A stretch of 64,000 nucleotides of DNA from the NCBI GenBank assembly GCA_029203165.1, contig CP119308.1, positions 3,348,001-3,412,000 on the forward strand, read 5' to 3'. The first letter of the stretch is position 1. Every line of letters starts with the position of its first letter. Below the pieces are notes generated by a model, which saw only the letters and a program-made list of their open reading frames with translations, did not search any database and was not told where the DNA came from. Shown here piece after piece: positions 24,993 to 33,830 of the stretch. The translations under genes were made by a program, and so were the position numbers. This DNA comes from Candidatus Microbacterium colombiense. Lineage in GTDB: Bacteria; Actinomycetota; Actinomycetes; Actinomycetales; Microbacteriaceae.

Positions 24993-26003
24993 TCACCCGG
25001 CACACGGCGCGGGCGGTGCGGTCGTCGCGCGCACCACGAGCCGGGTGGGCAGTGTCACGTGCATCTGCTCGACCGGGCGACCGGCGAGCAGGTCGAAGAC
25101 CATGGTCGCGGCGACGCTTCCCAGCCGCCGCATCGGCTGTTGGATCGTGGTGAGTGGAAGAGCGCGGCGCGTGGCCTCGGGCACATCGTCGAACCCGATC
25201 ACCGAGAGGTCCTCCGGCACACGCAACCCGAGCTCGTGCGCGACGTCGATCACCGCGATCGCGGAGAGGTCGTTCGCCGCGAACACCGCGGTCGGGCGTG
25301 AGGGACCGGCGAGCAGGAGGCGCGCGGAGTCCCTGGTCGTCTCGAGCTCGTATCGACCGGCGCGGATCAGATCGGGATCGACCGCGATGCCGGCATCCGC
25401 GAGTGCCCGTCGATAGCCGGCATCTCGCAGCCCCGCCGATCGCAGGTCGGGGCGCCCACCGAGGAAGCTGACACGGCGATGACCGAGGTCGAGGAGGTGC
25501 CGGGTGGCGGTGAGCGCCCCGCCGAAGCTGTCGGATTCGACCGTGGGGAGATCGGCGCGTCCGGTGTGCGGATCGATCGCGACCACGGGGATCTCCGTCG
25601 ACGCGCCGACCACGGTCGGGGTGACCATGATCGCCGCATCGATCAGCGTGCCGGACAACCGACTCAACGAGCGTCGCTCCCACCCCTCTCCCGCCCCGCG
25701 ATGTGAGCCGCTGTACGCCAGCAGATCGAATGCGGTGTCGTGCACCGCGGAGCCCACGCCCTTCAGGATCTCGGCGCTGAACGGCTCGAAATCGGCGAGC
25801 AGCACGCCGATCACACCGGTTCGCCGCGCCCGCATGCTGCTCGCCACCAGGCTCGACTCGTAGCCGAGCTCCTGCACCACATCGAGTACGCGCCGCACCG
25901 TCGCATCGGCGATCCCGTACCGTCCGTTGACGGCCTTCGAGACCGTCGACACCGACACGCCCGCGGCTTTGGCGACGTCGTGGATGGTGGTGCGACCGGT
26001 CAT
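24993..26003 (-). CDS. LacI-family transcriptional regulator
   Basis: A 336-residue LacI/GalR regulator: N-terminal helix-turn-helix and hinge (TIHDVAKAAGVSVSTVSKAVNGRYGIADATVRRVLD) and a periplasmic-binding-protein-like sugar sensor (GVIGVLLADFEPFSAEILKGV ... AVFAANDLSAIAVIDVAHELGLRVPEDLSVIGFDDVP). It is divergent from the sugar importer-GH3 operon. The 12-bp palindrome GTTTTCGAAAAC in the intergenic region fits a LacI-type operator. Repression relieved by an oligosaccharide or its product is expected. Confidence 0.95.
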   Translation of the reverse strand: MTGRTTIHDVAKAAGVSVSTVSKAVNGRYGIADATVRRVLDVVQELGYESSLVASSMRARRTGVIGVLLADFEPFSAEILKGVGSAVHDTAFDLLAYSGSHRGAGEGWERRSLSRLSGTLIDAAIMVTPTVVGASTEIPVVAIDPHTGRADLPTVESDSFGGALTATRHLLDLGHRRVSFLGGRPDLRSAGLRDAGYRRALADAGIAVDPDLIRAGRYELETTRDSARLLLAGPSRPTAVFAANDLSAIAVIDVAHELGLRVPEDLSVIGFDDVPEATRRALPLTTIQQPMRRLGSVAATMVFDLLAGRPVEQMHVTLPTRLVVRATTAPPAPCAG

Positions 26004-26044
26004 GATGCCTCAGCGTAACCGCGGATCACCCGCGTGCGGAAACT

Positions 26045-26064
26045 GTTTTCGAAAACGTTTGACG
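26045..26064 (+). promoter_or_regulatory. LacI-type operator next to the sugar-operon promoter
   Basis: GTTTTCGAAAAC (26045-26056) is a perfect palindrome. It is followed by TTGACG (26059-26064), a possible -35, with GAGACT (26082-26087) as a weak -10 after 17 bp. The importer gene starts at 26167, leaving an 80-nt leader with a GAGGAG ribosome-binding site. Confidence 0.65.
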
Positions 26065-26166
26065 ACTCCGTGGATCGCCAGGAGACTGCATCCCGACGCG
26101 GTCTCACCCTTGCTGCCGCGGCGCCTGCACCGACGCGGCGCAACTCTCGATGAGGAGAACGATCAC

Positions 26167-27456
26167 ATGAACAGCAGAAGGCGCCCCCTTGCCTCCGCGG
26201 CCGCGATCGCGGCCATCGGAGCACTCGCCCTGAGCGGATGCACGGCCAGCACCCCGGAGGAGGGCGGCGATGCCGCGATGACCCTCTGGCACAACTCGAC
26301 CACCGGCCCCGGAGTGGAGTTCTGGGAGCAGACCGTCGCCGACTTCGAGAAGGCGAACCCCGGCGTGACGATCGAGATCCAGTCCATCCAGAACGAGGAT
26401 CTCGACGGCAAGCTGCAGACCGCGCTGAACTCGGGCGACGCCCCCGACATCTTCCTGCAGCGGGGCGGCGGCAAGATGGCCGCGATGGTCAAGGCCGGTC
26501 AGCTCAAGGACCTGACGGATTCGATCACGGGCGGCGCCGCTGACGAGATCTCGGATGCCGCCTACTCCGCCAGCAGCCTCGACGACAAGATCTACGCGAT
26601 GCCCGTCGCCGTGCTCCCCGGCGGGCTGTTCTACAGCCAGGACCTGTTCGACGAGGCCGGCATCACCGACAACCCCACCACGCTCGACGAGCTCGAGACG
26701 GCGACCGAGAAGCTCAAGGACGCGGGCATCGAGCCGGTCGCGCTCGGGGCGAAGGATGCCTGGCCCGCGGCGCACTGGTACTACTGGCTCGCGCTGCGCG
26801 AGTGCAGCGCCGAGACGCTCGCGAAGGCGGCGGACGAGATGAACTTCGACGACGACTGCTGGATCCGCGCTGGCGAGGATCTGCAGTCCTTCGCGGCCAC
26901 GGAGCCGTTCAACGCCGGATTCCTCACGACCACCGCCCAGCAGGGCGCCGGCAGCTCGGCCGGTCTCATCGCGAACCACCAGGCCGGCATGGAGCTCATG
27001 GGCGCCTGGAACCCGGGTGTGATCGGATCGCTGACTCCCGACCAGAAGCCGCTCGCCGATCTGGCGTGGTTCCCGTTCCCCGAGGTCGACGGCGGCGAGG
27101 GCCAGCCCGGATCGATGATGGGCGGTGTCGACGGCTACTCCTGCTCGGCGGATGCTCCACCTGCGTGCGTGGACTTCCTGAACTTCCTCGGCACCTCCGA
27201 CGTGCAGACCGCGTACTACAAGGCGTTCAACGCTCCCCCGGTCAACACCGTCGCCCAGGAGGCTGTGACCGAGCCCTACCTGCAGTCGATCCTCGAGGCG
27301 TACAACGCGGCACCGTACGCCTCCCAGTGGCTCGACACCGTGTACGGACAGAACGTCGGAAACGCGCTGAACGTCGCGGTCGTCAGCATGCTCGCCGGTC
27401 AGGGAACCCCGGAGGACATCGTCAAGGCCGTTCAGGATGCCGCAGCGAAGGCATGA
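26167..27456 (+). CDS. Sugar ABC transporter substrate-binding lipoprotein
   Basis: A 429-residue secreted lipoprotein of the ABC sugar-binding type 1 family. The signal peptide (RRRPLASAAAIAAIGALALSG) ends in the lipobox LSGC at residue 25. The mature part opens with MTLWHNSTTGPGVEFWEQTVADFEKANPGV and contains GDAPDIFLQRGGG, both typical of oligosaccharide binders. ATG at 26167 follows GAGGAG by 9 nt. It is the first gene of the LacI-controlled operon. The GH3 enzyme downstream suggests a beta-linked disaccharide or oligosaccharide such as cellobiose, gentiobiose or xylobiose. Confidence 0.94.
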   Translation: MNSRRRPLASAAAIAAIGALALSGCTASTPEEGGDAAMTLWHNSTTGPGVEFWEQTVADFEKANPGVTIEIQSIQNEDLDGKLQTALNSGDAPDIFLQRGGGKMAAMVKAGQLKDLTDSITGGAADEISDAAYSASSLDDKIYAMPVAVLPGGLFYSQDLFDEAGITDNPTTLDELETATEKLKDAGIEPVALGAKDAWPAAHWYYWLALRECSAETLAKAADEMNFDDDCWIRAGEDLQSFAATEPFNAGFLTTTAQQGAGSSAGLIANHQAGMELMGAWNPGVIGSLTPDQKPLADLAWFPFPEVDGGEGQPGSMMGGVDGYSCSADAPPACVDFLNFLGTSDVQTAYYKAFNAPPVNTVAQEAVTEPYLQSILEAYNAAPYASQWLDTVYGQNVGNALNVAVVSMLAGQGTPEDIVKAVQDAAAKA

Positions 27457-28375
27457 GGCGGCCGCCCGGCTGGAAGTGATCCTTCTGGCCGGGCCCGCCC
27501 TGCTCGTCTTCCTCGCCTTCGTCATCTTCCCGGTGCTGATGGCCGCGTACTACGGCTTCTTCAGCTGGCAGGGATACGGTCCGCCCACCGACTTCGTGGG
27601 CCTGAAGAACTACCTGACGATCCTCCAGGATCCGCTCTTCCACGACGCACTGCTGCACAACGGATTCATCCTGGTGTTCTCGCTCGTGCTGCAGGGCCCA
27701 GCGGCGATCCTCCTCGCCCTGCTGCTCAACCGCCGCATGCGCGGTCAGTCGCTGATCCGCGTGCTGATCTTCATCCCCTACGTGATCTCCGAGGTCGTCG
27801 TCGGCACGGGCTGGAGCCTGATGCTGCAGACCAGCGGCGCATTCAACGACCTGCTGAAGAACATGGGGCTGGGGTTCCTCGCGAACGACTGGCTGTCGAA
27901 CCCCGACATCGCCATCTGGACGCTCATGGTGATCATCACCTGGAAGTACGTCGGGTTCGCCGTCATCCTCTTCCTCGCCGGGCTCCAGGGCATCCCGGAA
28001 GAGCTGCACGAGGCGGCCGCGATCGACGGCGCGTCGTACTGGCAGATCCAGTGGCGCATCACCCTGCCGCTGCTCGCCCCGACGCTGCGCATCTGGGCGT
28101 TCCTGTCGATCATCGGATCGCTGCAGCTGTTCGACCTCGTCTACATCATCTGGGGGCAGTACATCGCCTCCACCGCCGGCACGTCGACCATGGCGACCTA
28201 CATGGTCTCGGAGGGCCGTAACGCCGGCAACTTCGGATACGGCAACGCCGTCGCCGTCGTGCTCTTCCTGATCTCGCTGGTCGTCGCACTGATCTATCAG
28301 CGCGCCGTCCTCAAGCGCGACACGGAGGGCGCTCTGACCGGAGCATCCGCACGGAAGAAGAGGACCACACGATGA
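27437..28375 (+). CDS. Sugar ABC transporter permease (MalF-like)
   Basis: A 312-residue inner-membrane permease with six hydrophobic segments and the EAA coupling motif EELHEAAAIDGASYWQIQWRITLP, which docks to an ATPase. It overlaps the end of the binding-protein gene by 20 bp and the next permease by 4 bp (ATGA). The N-terminus EVILLAGPALLVFLAFVIFPVLMAAYYGFF is the usual first helix of this subfamily. No dedicated ATPase is encoded in the locus, so a shared MsiK-type ATPase elsewhere is probably used, as is common in actinobacteria. Confidence 0.94.
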   Translation: MPQRRHEAAARLEVILLAGPALLVFLAFVIFPVLMAAYYGFFSWQGYGPPTDFVGLKNYLTILQDPLFHDALLHNGFILVFSLVLQGPAAILLALLLNRRMRGQSLIRVLIFIPYVISEVVVGTGWSLMLQTSGAFNDLLKNMGLGFLANDWLSNPDIAIWTLMVIITWKYVGFAVILFLAGLQGIPEELHEAAAIDGASYWQIQWRITLPLLAPTLRIWAFLSIIGSLQLFDLVYIIWGQYIASTAGTSTMATYMVSEGRNAGNFGYGNAVAVVLFLISLVVALIYQRAVLKRDTEGALTGASARKKRTTR

Positions 28376-29262
28376 CCGCCACGTCTCTGCTCGTCACCCA
28401 GCGACCGGGACGCCGCGATCGTCCTGGCAGGCCCGCGAAAGCCCCTCTGCCGTGGGCGAACCCCACGGTGTACTTCGTGGCGCTGATCGTGGTCGGGCTG
28501 ATGCTCGCGCCGATCGCGTACATCATCATCGGCGGGTTCCGCACGAACGCACAGATCACGACGGACCCGTCGGGCCTGCCGCAGCCCTGGGTGTTCTCGA
28601 ACTACTTCGACGTGATCACGGGCGGCGTGTTCTGGCGGCAGGTGCTCAACTCCACGATCGTCGCTCTCGCCACCACGATCGGTGTGGTCGCGCTGGGCCT
28701 CATGGCCGCCTACGTGCTCGCCCGCTACCGGTTCGCCGGTCGCGGTGTGCTCTACGCGTTCTTCGCCGCCGGGCTCATGTTCCCCCTGACCGTCGCGATC
28801 ACACCGCTGTACATCGTGGTGCGCAGCCTCGGGCTCATGAACTCGCTCGGCGGGGTGATCCTGCCGCAGATCGCCTTCGCGCTGCCGACCACGATCATCA
28901 TCCTCGTGCCGTTCCTGCGGGCGATCCCCGATGAGATCCAGGAGGCCGCATTCATCGACGGATGCAGCCGGATCGGCTTCTTCTGGCGGATGGTGCTGCC
29001 CCTGTCGATCCCCGGAGTGATCACGACCGGCATCCTCGCCTTCATCGGGAGCTGGAACGGCTACCTGCTGCCGCTGTTCGTCCTGAACGACGCCGCCGCC
29101 TTCACCCTGCCGCTGGGGGTGCAGTCCTTCGCCTCGCAGTACTCGGTCGACACCGCGAAGGTGCTCGCCTTCACCTCGCTGTCGATGATCCCCGCGCTGA
29201 TCTTCTTCAGCCTGTTCGAACGCCGCATCGTCGGCGGCCTGACCGGCGCGGTCAAGGGCTGA
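28372..29262 (+). CDS. Sugar ABC transporter permease (MalG-like)
   Basis: A 296-residue permease, partner of the preceding one, with six hydrophobic segments and the EAA motif DEIQEAAFIDGCSRIGFFWRMVLPLSIPG. The cytoplasmic N-terminus is basic and proline-rich (RRDRPGRPAKAPLPW). The start overlaps the upstream stop by 4 bp and the GH3 gene follows after 2 nt. Confidence 0.94.
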   Translation: MTATSLLVTQRPGRRDRPGRPAKAPLPWANPTVYFVALIVVGLMLAPIAYIIIGGFRTNAQITTDPSGLPQPWVFSNYFDVITGGVFWRQVLNSTIVALATTIGVVALGLMAAYVLARYRFAGRGVLYAFFAAGLMFPLTVAITPLYIVVRSLGLMNSLGGVILPQIAFALPTTIIILVPFLRAIPDEIQEAAFIDGCSRIGFFWRMVLPLSIPGVITTGILAFIGSWNGYLLPLFVLNDAAAFTLPLGVQSFASQYSVDTAKVLAFTSLSMIPALIFFSLFERRIVGGLTGAVKG

Positions 29263-29264
29263 GC

Positions 29265-31646
29265 ATGTCGGTCGAAACCCCACAGAAAGAGATGGATGTG
29301 TTCTCCCCCACACCCCGGCCCCGATTCTCCGCACGTGTGGAGGATCTCGTCGAGCAGATGACACTCGAGGAGAAGCAGGCGCAGCTCGTCGGATTCTGGG
29401 TGGACCAGGGTGATGAGCTCGTTGCGCCGATGGCCGGGGAGAAGAAGACCTCCACCCGGTACGAGGAGGCGACCGCGCACGGCCTCGGCCACCTGACGCG
29501 TGTCTACGGCACGCGTCCGGTCGATCCGATCGAGCGCGCGCAGTGGCTGTGGAAGGAGCAGGCGCGCCTGCAGAAGGAGACTCGGCTCGGTATCCCCGCC
29601 TTGGTGCATGAGGAGTGCCTCACCGGGCTCGCCGCCTGGCAGGCCGCCACGTTCCCCACTCCGCTCGCCTGGGGGGCCTCGTTCGATCCGGACCTGGTCG
29701 AGGAGGTGGGCAGGGCGATCGGGTCGTCGATGCGCGATCTCGGCATCCATCAGGGTCTGGCACCGGTGCTCGATGTCATCCGTGATCCGCGGTGGGGGCG
29801 CGTCGACGAGTGCATCGCGGAGGACCCGCTCGTGGTCGGGACGATCGGCACCGCGTACGTGCGCGGCATGCAGTCGGAGGGCGTGCACGCGACCCTCAAG
29901 CATTTCGTGGGCTATTCCGCCTCGCGCGCCGGGCGGAATCACGCCCCGGTGTCGGCCGGACGGCGCGAGATCGAGGATGTGCTGCTCCCTCCGTTCGAGA
30001 TGGCGGTGCGCGAGGGCGGGGTGCGCAGCGTCATGAACTCGTACACCGACATCGACGGAGTACCGGTCGCGGCCGACCCGTACTACCTCGACGAGGTGCT
30101 GCGCGGCCGCTGGGGCTTCGACGGAGTCGTGGTCTCGGACTACTTCGCCGTCGACTTCCTGCGCACCATGCATCACGTCGCGGCGGACCAGGCGCAGGCC
30201 GCAGCACTCGCGATCACCGCAGGGATCGACGTCGAACTGCCCTCCCCCGACGCCTACACGACACTCGCCGCGCAGGTGCGCGACGGGGCGCTCGACCAGG
30301 GCATCCTGGACCGCGCTGTCGGCCGCGTGCTCGCGCAGAAGGAGGAGCTGGGTCTGCTGGATGCCGACTTCACGGGTGCTGACTTCACGAATGCCGCGCC
30401 CGACACGGTCGACCTGGACTCCCCCGCGCATCGTGCGCTCGCGCGCCGTCTGGCCGAGGAGTCGATCGTGCTGGTGAGCAATGACGGACTGCTTCCGCTC
30501 GACCCGTCGGGATCGCCGCGCATCGCGGTGATCGGGCCGAACGCCGACAGCGCCGAGGCGCTGATGGGCTGCTATTCCTTCGTGAACCACGTGCTCGCGC
30601 ACCACCCGGACACACCGGCCGGCATCGACCTGCCGACCGTGCTCGACGGGCTCCGTGCCGCGCTTCCGACCGCGACGTTCACGCGCACGCCCGGCTGCGA
30701 CGTCGAGGGCGAGGACCGCAGTGGCTTCCCCGCCGCGGTCGCCGACGCCGCAGCCGCCGATGTCGCGATCGTCGTGGTCGGCGACCGGGCAGGGCTGTTC
30801 GGCCGCGGCACCGTGGGCGAGGGCAACGACGTCGACTCGCTGGAGCTGCCCGGCGTGCAACGCGCGCTGGTCGAGGCCGTCGTCGCGACGGGGACGCCGG
30901 TCGTCGTGGTCGCGCTCACGGGTCGCCCCTACGTGCTCGACTGGGCGCTGCCGCACCGCGAGACCGCGACCGGTATGACGGCGGGGCTCGGAGCCGTGAA
31001 CTCGTCTGCCGCGGCCGCCGGTTCCGGCATTGATGCCGCGCGGCCGGAGCATCCGCGTCCGGCAGCCGTGCTGCAGTCGTTCTTCCCCGGGGAGGAGGGA
31101 GGACCGGCCGTCGCCGCCGTGCTGAGCGGCCGCGTGTCGCCATCCGGTCGGCTGCCGGTGTCGCTCCCCCGATCGGCGGGCGCGCAACCGTACTCGTACC
31201 TGCATCCGGCACTCGGTGGGCGTACGGATGTGACGAGCGTCGACCCGACGCCCGTGCGGCCGTTCGGCTTCGGCCTCGGCTACACGACGTTCGCACGCAC
31301 GCAGCTGACCGCCGATGCGACGGTGGCTGCGGGCGACGTGTTCCGCGCCTCGGTGCTGGTGCGCAATACGGGCTCGCGCGAGGGAACCGATGTCGTGCAG
31401 CTGTACGCGCACGACGAGGTGGCGAGTGCGGCTCGTCCCGTGGCGCAGTTGATCGGGTTCCGGCGCGTGCACCTGACGCCCGGAGCGGAGCAGCGCGTGG
31501 AGTTCGAGATCCCCTCGGATCGCCTCGCGTTCACCGGACTCGACGGCATCCGTCGGGTGGAGCCGGGAAGCATCCGCCTCTGGGTCGGCGAGGCGTGCGA
31601 CCACGAGGAGACCGTGACGACGATCGACATCCTGCCTGAGGTGTGA
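29265..31646 (+). CDS. Glycoside hydrolase family 3 (beta-glucosidase/beta-xylosidase type)
   Basis: A 793-residue cytoplasmic GH3 enzyme: (alpha/beta) barrel with RDPRWGRVDECIAEDP, LKHFVGYSASRAGRNHAPVS and the nucleophile aspartate in VVVSDYFAVDF (D292); an alpha/beta sandwich with IAVIGPNADSAEALMGCYSF; and a C-terminal fibronectin-III-like domain (ASVLVRNTGSREGTDVVQLYAHD). No signal peptide is seen, so it cleaves imported oligosaccharides. Residues about 568-600 (TGMTAGLGAVNSSAAAAGS...) form an Ala/Gly-rich insert just before LQSFFPGEEGG, where homologues usually have a few residues. It is the last gene of the operon. Confidence 0.93.
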   Translation: MSVETPQKEMDVFSPTPRPRFSARVEDLVEQMTLEEKQAQLVGFWVDQGDELVAPMAGEKKTSTRYEEATAHGLGHLTRVYGTRPVDPIERAQWLWKEQARLQKETRLGIPALVHEECLTGLAAWQAATFPTPLAWGASFDPDLVEEVGRAIGSSMRDLGIHQGLAPVLDVIRDPRWGRVDECIAEDPLVVGTIGTAYVRGMQSEGVHATLKHFVGYSASRAGRNHAPVSAGRREIEDVLLPPFEMAVREGGVRSVMNSYTDIDGVPVAADPYYLDEVLRGRWGFDGVVVSDYFAVDFLRTMHHVAADQAQAAALAITAGIDVELPSPDAYTTLAAQVRDGALDQGILDRAVGRVLAQKEELGLLDADFTGADFTNAAPDTVDLDSPAHRALARRLAEESIVLVSNDGLLPLDPSGSPRIAVIGPNADSAEALMGCYSFVNHVLAHHPDTPAGIDLPTVLDGLRAALPTATFTRTPGCDVEGEDRSGFPAAVADAAAADVAIVVVGDRAGLFGRGTVGEGNDVDSLELPGVQRALVEAVVATGTPVVVVALTGRPYVLDWALPHRETATGMTAGLGAVNSSAAAAGSGIDAARPEHPRPAAVLQSFFPGEEGGPAVAAVLSGRVSPSGRLPVSLPRSAGAQPYSYLHPALGGRTDVTSVDPTPVRPFGFGLGYTTFARTQLTADATVAAGDVFRASVLVRNTGSREGTDVVQLYAHDEVASAARPVAQLIGFRRVHLTPGAEQRVEFEIPSDRLAFTGLDGIRRVEPGSIRLWVGEACDHEETVTTIDILPEV

Positions 31647-31737
31647 CGGCCTTGGACGGGGCATGACGCCCTTGGACAGGGCGCACCTGGTCGCCACAGT
31701 GCACATGCAACGACCATCGGCGACGACTCGGGGGGCG

Positions 31738-31853
31738 GAGTGGTCGCAGATGGTCGCCACAACCTGCGCGAAGCGACAACTCGCGACCTCCCCACACAGG
31801 GGGAGGGCGCAGATTGTCACCACAGGGCATCCATGGCGACAATCTGCGACCGG
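31738..31853. repeat. Intergenic palindromic element, family B, copy 2
   Basis: The 22 bp at 31738-31759 match 24788-24809 with one change (TGGTCGCAGATGGTCGCC core). A perfect 11-bp inverted repeat, CGCAGATTGTC (31808-31818) and GACAATCTGCG (31838-31848), lies downstream in the same gap, and related GGTCGCC/GGCGAC pieces occur at 31688-31725. The whole gap 31647-31880 (234 bp), between the convergent GH3 and FBP genes, has no gene. Confidence 0.7.
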
Positions 31854-31880
31854 TGCAGCGGCAACCCCGGGATGCTGCGC

Positions 31881-32366
31881 TCAGGCGTCGAGGCCCGCGA
31901 GGAAGGCGCGCACGTGCTCACCCAGGCGCACGATGCGCTGGTCACGGGCGGCTTCGCGGTCGAACCCCTCGTAGGCGAGAGGAGGCAGCCGCCGCACGTT
32001 CGCGGAGCATTCGAAGTTCGCGCACACGAGTGTTCCGACGGTGTCGCCCTTGCGTCCGGCCGAACCGATCTTGCGTGCGGTGAACAGCTGCACGTCGTTG
32101 CGCAGCGTGATGTCGTCGCACCATGAGCACTGCGCCCGGGCGATGACGCGCTGTTCGGCCTGCTGCAGCAGCACGCCGACGAACTCGTCATCGATCTCGG
32201 CGATCACGTAGGCGCGGCGCGGGGACTTGGGGTCCGACCAGCCGAGGTAGTCGAGCCGGGAGAAGTCGATGTCGCGGAAACCCGCGGGGAGGTTCAGATC
32301 GGAGACCTCTTTGCGGGAGGCGTTGCGGAAGGATGCGCGGATGGCGCGCTCGTCGATGGGACGCAT
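31881..32366 (-). CDS. FBP-domain protein (EF-G-binding, treble-clef zinc finger)
   Basis: A 161-residue protein matching the FBP (fibronectin-binding/FusB-like) family with a C-terminal treble-clef zinc finger. The four zinc cysteines are in QCSWCDD and VCANFECS. The N-terminal RPIDERAIRASFRNASRKEVSDLNLP and LDYLGWSDPKSPRRAYVI are family landmarks. Characterised FusB/FusC proteins bind EF-G and rescue it from fusidic acid; actinobacterial relatives are mostly uncharacterised, so the role here is unproven. It is a single gene. Confidence 0.85.
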   Translation of the reverse strand: MRPIDERAIRASFRNASRKEVSDLNLPAGFRDIDFSRLDYLGWSDPKSPRRAYVIAEIDDEFVGVLLQQAEQRVIARAQCSWCDDITLRNDVQLFTARKIGSAGRKGDTVGTLVCANFECSANVRRLPPLAYEGFDREAARDQRIVRLGEHVRAFLAGLDA

Positions 32367-32627
32367 GATGTGTTCGCTTTCGAGCAGTGCTCGCCGTGAC
32401 GGCGAGAGAGGAGGAGAAGAAGGAGGACGGCATCCGATCGGACGCCGGGTACGACGCGGCTCCGGTGACGGGTGTTCCGCCTCCGGCTGGTCGTCAGCCT
32501 CTGCCGCCGGCGCGGGATGCGCCTGCGGCTCCCTTCTTCGCCACGAGGGCGCTCATCGAGAACAGCACCCGGCGAGCCTACACCCGGCTCGTCTCAGCCA
32601 GCCCTGAGGCCTCAGACACCTGAAGAC
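32367..32627. other. Intergenic region, 261 bp, no supported gene
   Basis: It lies upstream of the FBP gene and downstream of the M20 peptidase gene, both on the minus strand. I see no strong hairpin or promoter. A 20-codon minus-strand frame (32494-32556) starting MSALVAKKGAAG is present, but no ribosome-binding site supports it. Confidence 0.6.
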
Positions 32628-33830
32628 TCAGCCGCGGGCGAGCCGCCGCCAGGCCAGCTCAGCCAGCACGGTGGCCTGCAGCGCGAGCACCCCGTCGTCG
32701 AAGATCGCGTCGTCGGAGTGCAGCGGCTTCGGGCCGGCCGCGGATGCCGCGCCGAGGAACACCATCGCCCCCGGCACCTCCTGCAGCACGTAGGAGAAGT
32801 CCTCGGATGCCATGTAGGGCGCCGCCAGCCGCGTCACCCGCTCGACTCCGGCGACGTCGTCGAGCACGGCGATGACCTCGCGCGTCTCTGCCGGATCGTT
32901 GTAGGTGACCGGGTACGACGAGACGAACTCGGAGTCGAGAGTGCACCCGTTCGCCTCGGCGATGCCGCGCAGCAGGGCGGGCAGCTCCTCGCGCACGACG
33001 TCGAGCGTCGCCGTCGACAGCGTGCGCACGTTGGCCTCGAGCGTCACGTTCGCCGCCAGGATGTTGCCCGCCTCGGAGTCACTCGAGAGCTTCGTGATCG
33101 AGATCACGGCCTGGTCCGTCGCCGGCAATCGGCGAGCGACGAAGGTCTGCACCGCCAGGATCAGTTGCGCCGCGACGGGCACCGGGTCGACCGCCAGGTG
33201 CGGGAACGCGGCATGTCCACCACTGCCGCGCACGACCAGGCGCAGCCCGCTCGCGCTGGCCATCATGGCGCCCTCGCGCACCACGAGCTGCCCGGCGGCG
33301 ACGGCACTGTCGACGTGGATCGCATACGCGGCCACGGCGCGGGAACCGGCGGCATCCAGCACGCCCTCCTCGATCATGATGCGCGCGCCTGCCTGGCCCT
33401 CCTCGCCGGGCTGGAACATGAAGACCACGGCGCCGGGGAGCTCGTCACGGCGCGCGGCGAGCAGTCTCGCGGCGCCGAGCACCCCCGCCATGTGCAGGTC
33501 ATGCCCGCACGCGTGCATCGCGCCGTTGGTCGAGGCGAAGTCGAGTCCGGATGCTTCGGCGATCGGCAGACCGTCCATGTCGCCGCGCAGCAGCACGGCG
33601 GGTCCCGGCGCTCCTCCGCGCAGCACCGCGGTGACGGAGCGCAGGTTCTCGCCGAGCGTGATCTCAAGCCCCAGTGCCTCCAGCTCGCGCAGGATGATGC
33701 GCTGCGTCTCGGGCAGCTCGAGCCCGGTCTCGACCACGCCGTGCAGTTCACGGCGCACCGCGATCAGATCATCGAGCAGGGCATCGGCAGCAGCGGCGAA
33801 TCGGGTCATGGAGCCAGTCTGCCCGGTCAT
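32628..33830 (-). CDS. M20-family amidohydrolase/peptidase (IAA-amino-acid hydrolase type)
   Basis: A 400-residue zinc hydrolase of the M20D group (hippurate, N-acyl-amino-acid and indoleacetyl-amino-acid hydrolases). Motifs: RRELHGVVETGLELPETQ, LLRGDMDGLPIAEASG, the metal site ACGHDLHMAG, QPGEEGQAGA, and APYMASEDFSYVLQEVPGAMVFLGA near the end. The usual RREIHRHPELG is changed to RRELHGVVETG, losing the usual H-P-E signature, so the substrate may differ. The ATG at 33830 overlaps the upstream amidohydrolase stop (ATGA); an internal ATG at 33809 is a weaker alternative. It is the last gene of the minus-strand catabolic cluster. Confidence 0.92.
   Translation of the reverse strand: MTGQTGSMTRFAAAADALLDDLIAVRRELHGVVETGLELPETQRIILRELEALGLEITLGENLRSVTAVLRGGAPGPAVLLRGDMDGLPIAEASGLDFASTNGAMHACGHDLHMAGVLGAARLLAARRDELPGAVVFMFQPGEEGQAGARIMIEEGVLDAAGSRAVAAYAIHVDSAVAAGQLVVREGAMMASASGLRLVVRGSGGHAAFPHLAVDPVPVAAQLILAVQTFVARRLPATDQAVISITKLSSDSEAGNILAANVTLEANVRTLSTATLDVVREELPALLRGIAEANGCTLDSEFVSSYPVTYNDPAETREVIAVLDDVAGVERVTRLAAPYMASEDFSYVLQEVPGAMVFLGAASAAGPKPLHSDDAIFDDGVLALQATVLAELAWRRLARG

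Noticed and set aside
32494..32556. 20-codon minus-strand frame (MSALVAKKGAAG...)
   Set aside because: Possible, but without a ribosome-binding site or neighbour coupling; not enough support.
32387..32623. 78-codon plus-strand frame in the gap beside the FBP gene
   Set aside because: No ribosome-binding site, Arg/Pro/Ala-rich composition, and it overlaps the probable promoter region of the FBP gene.
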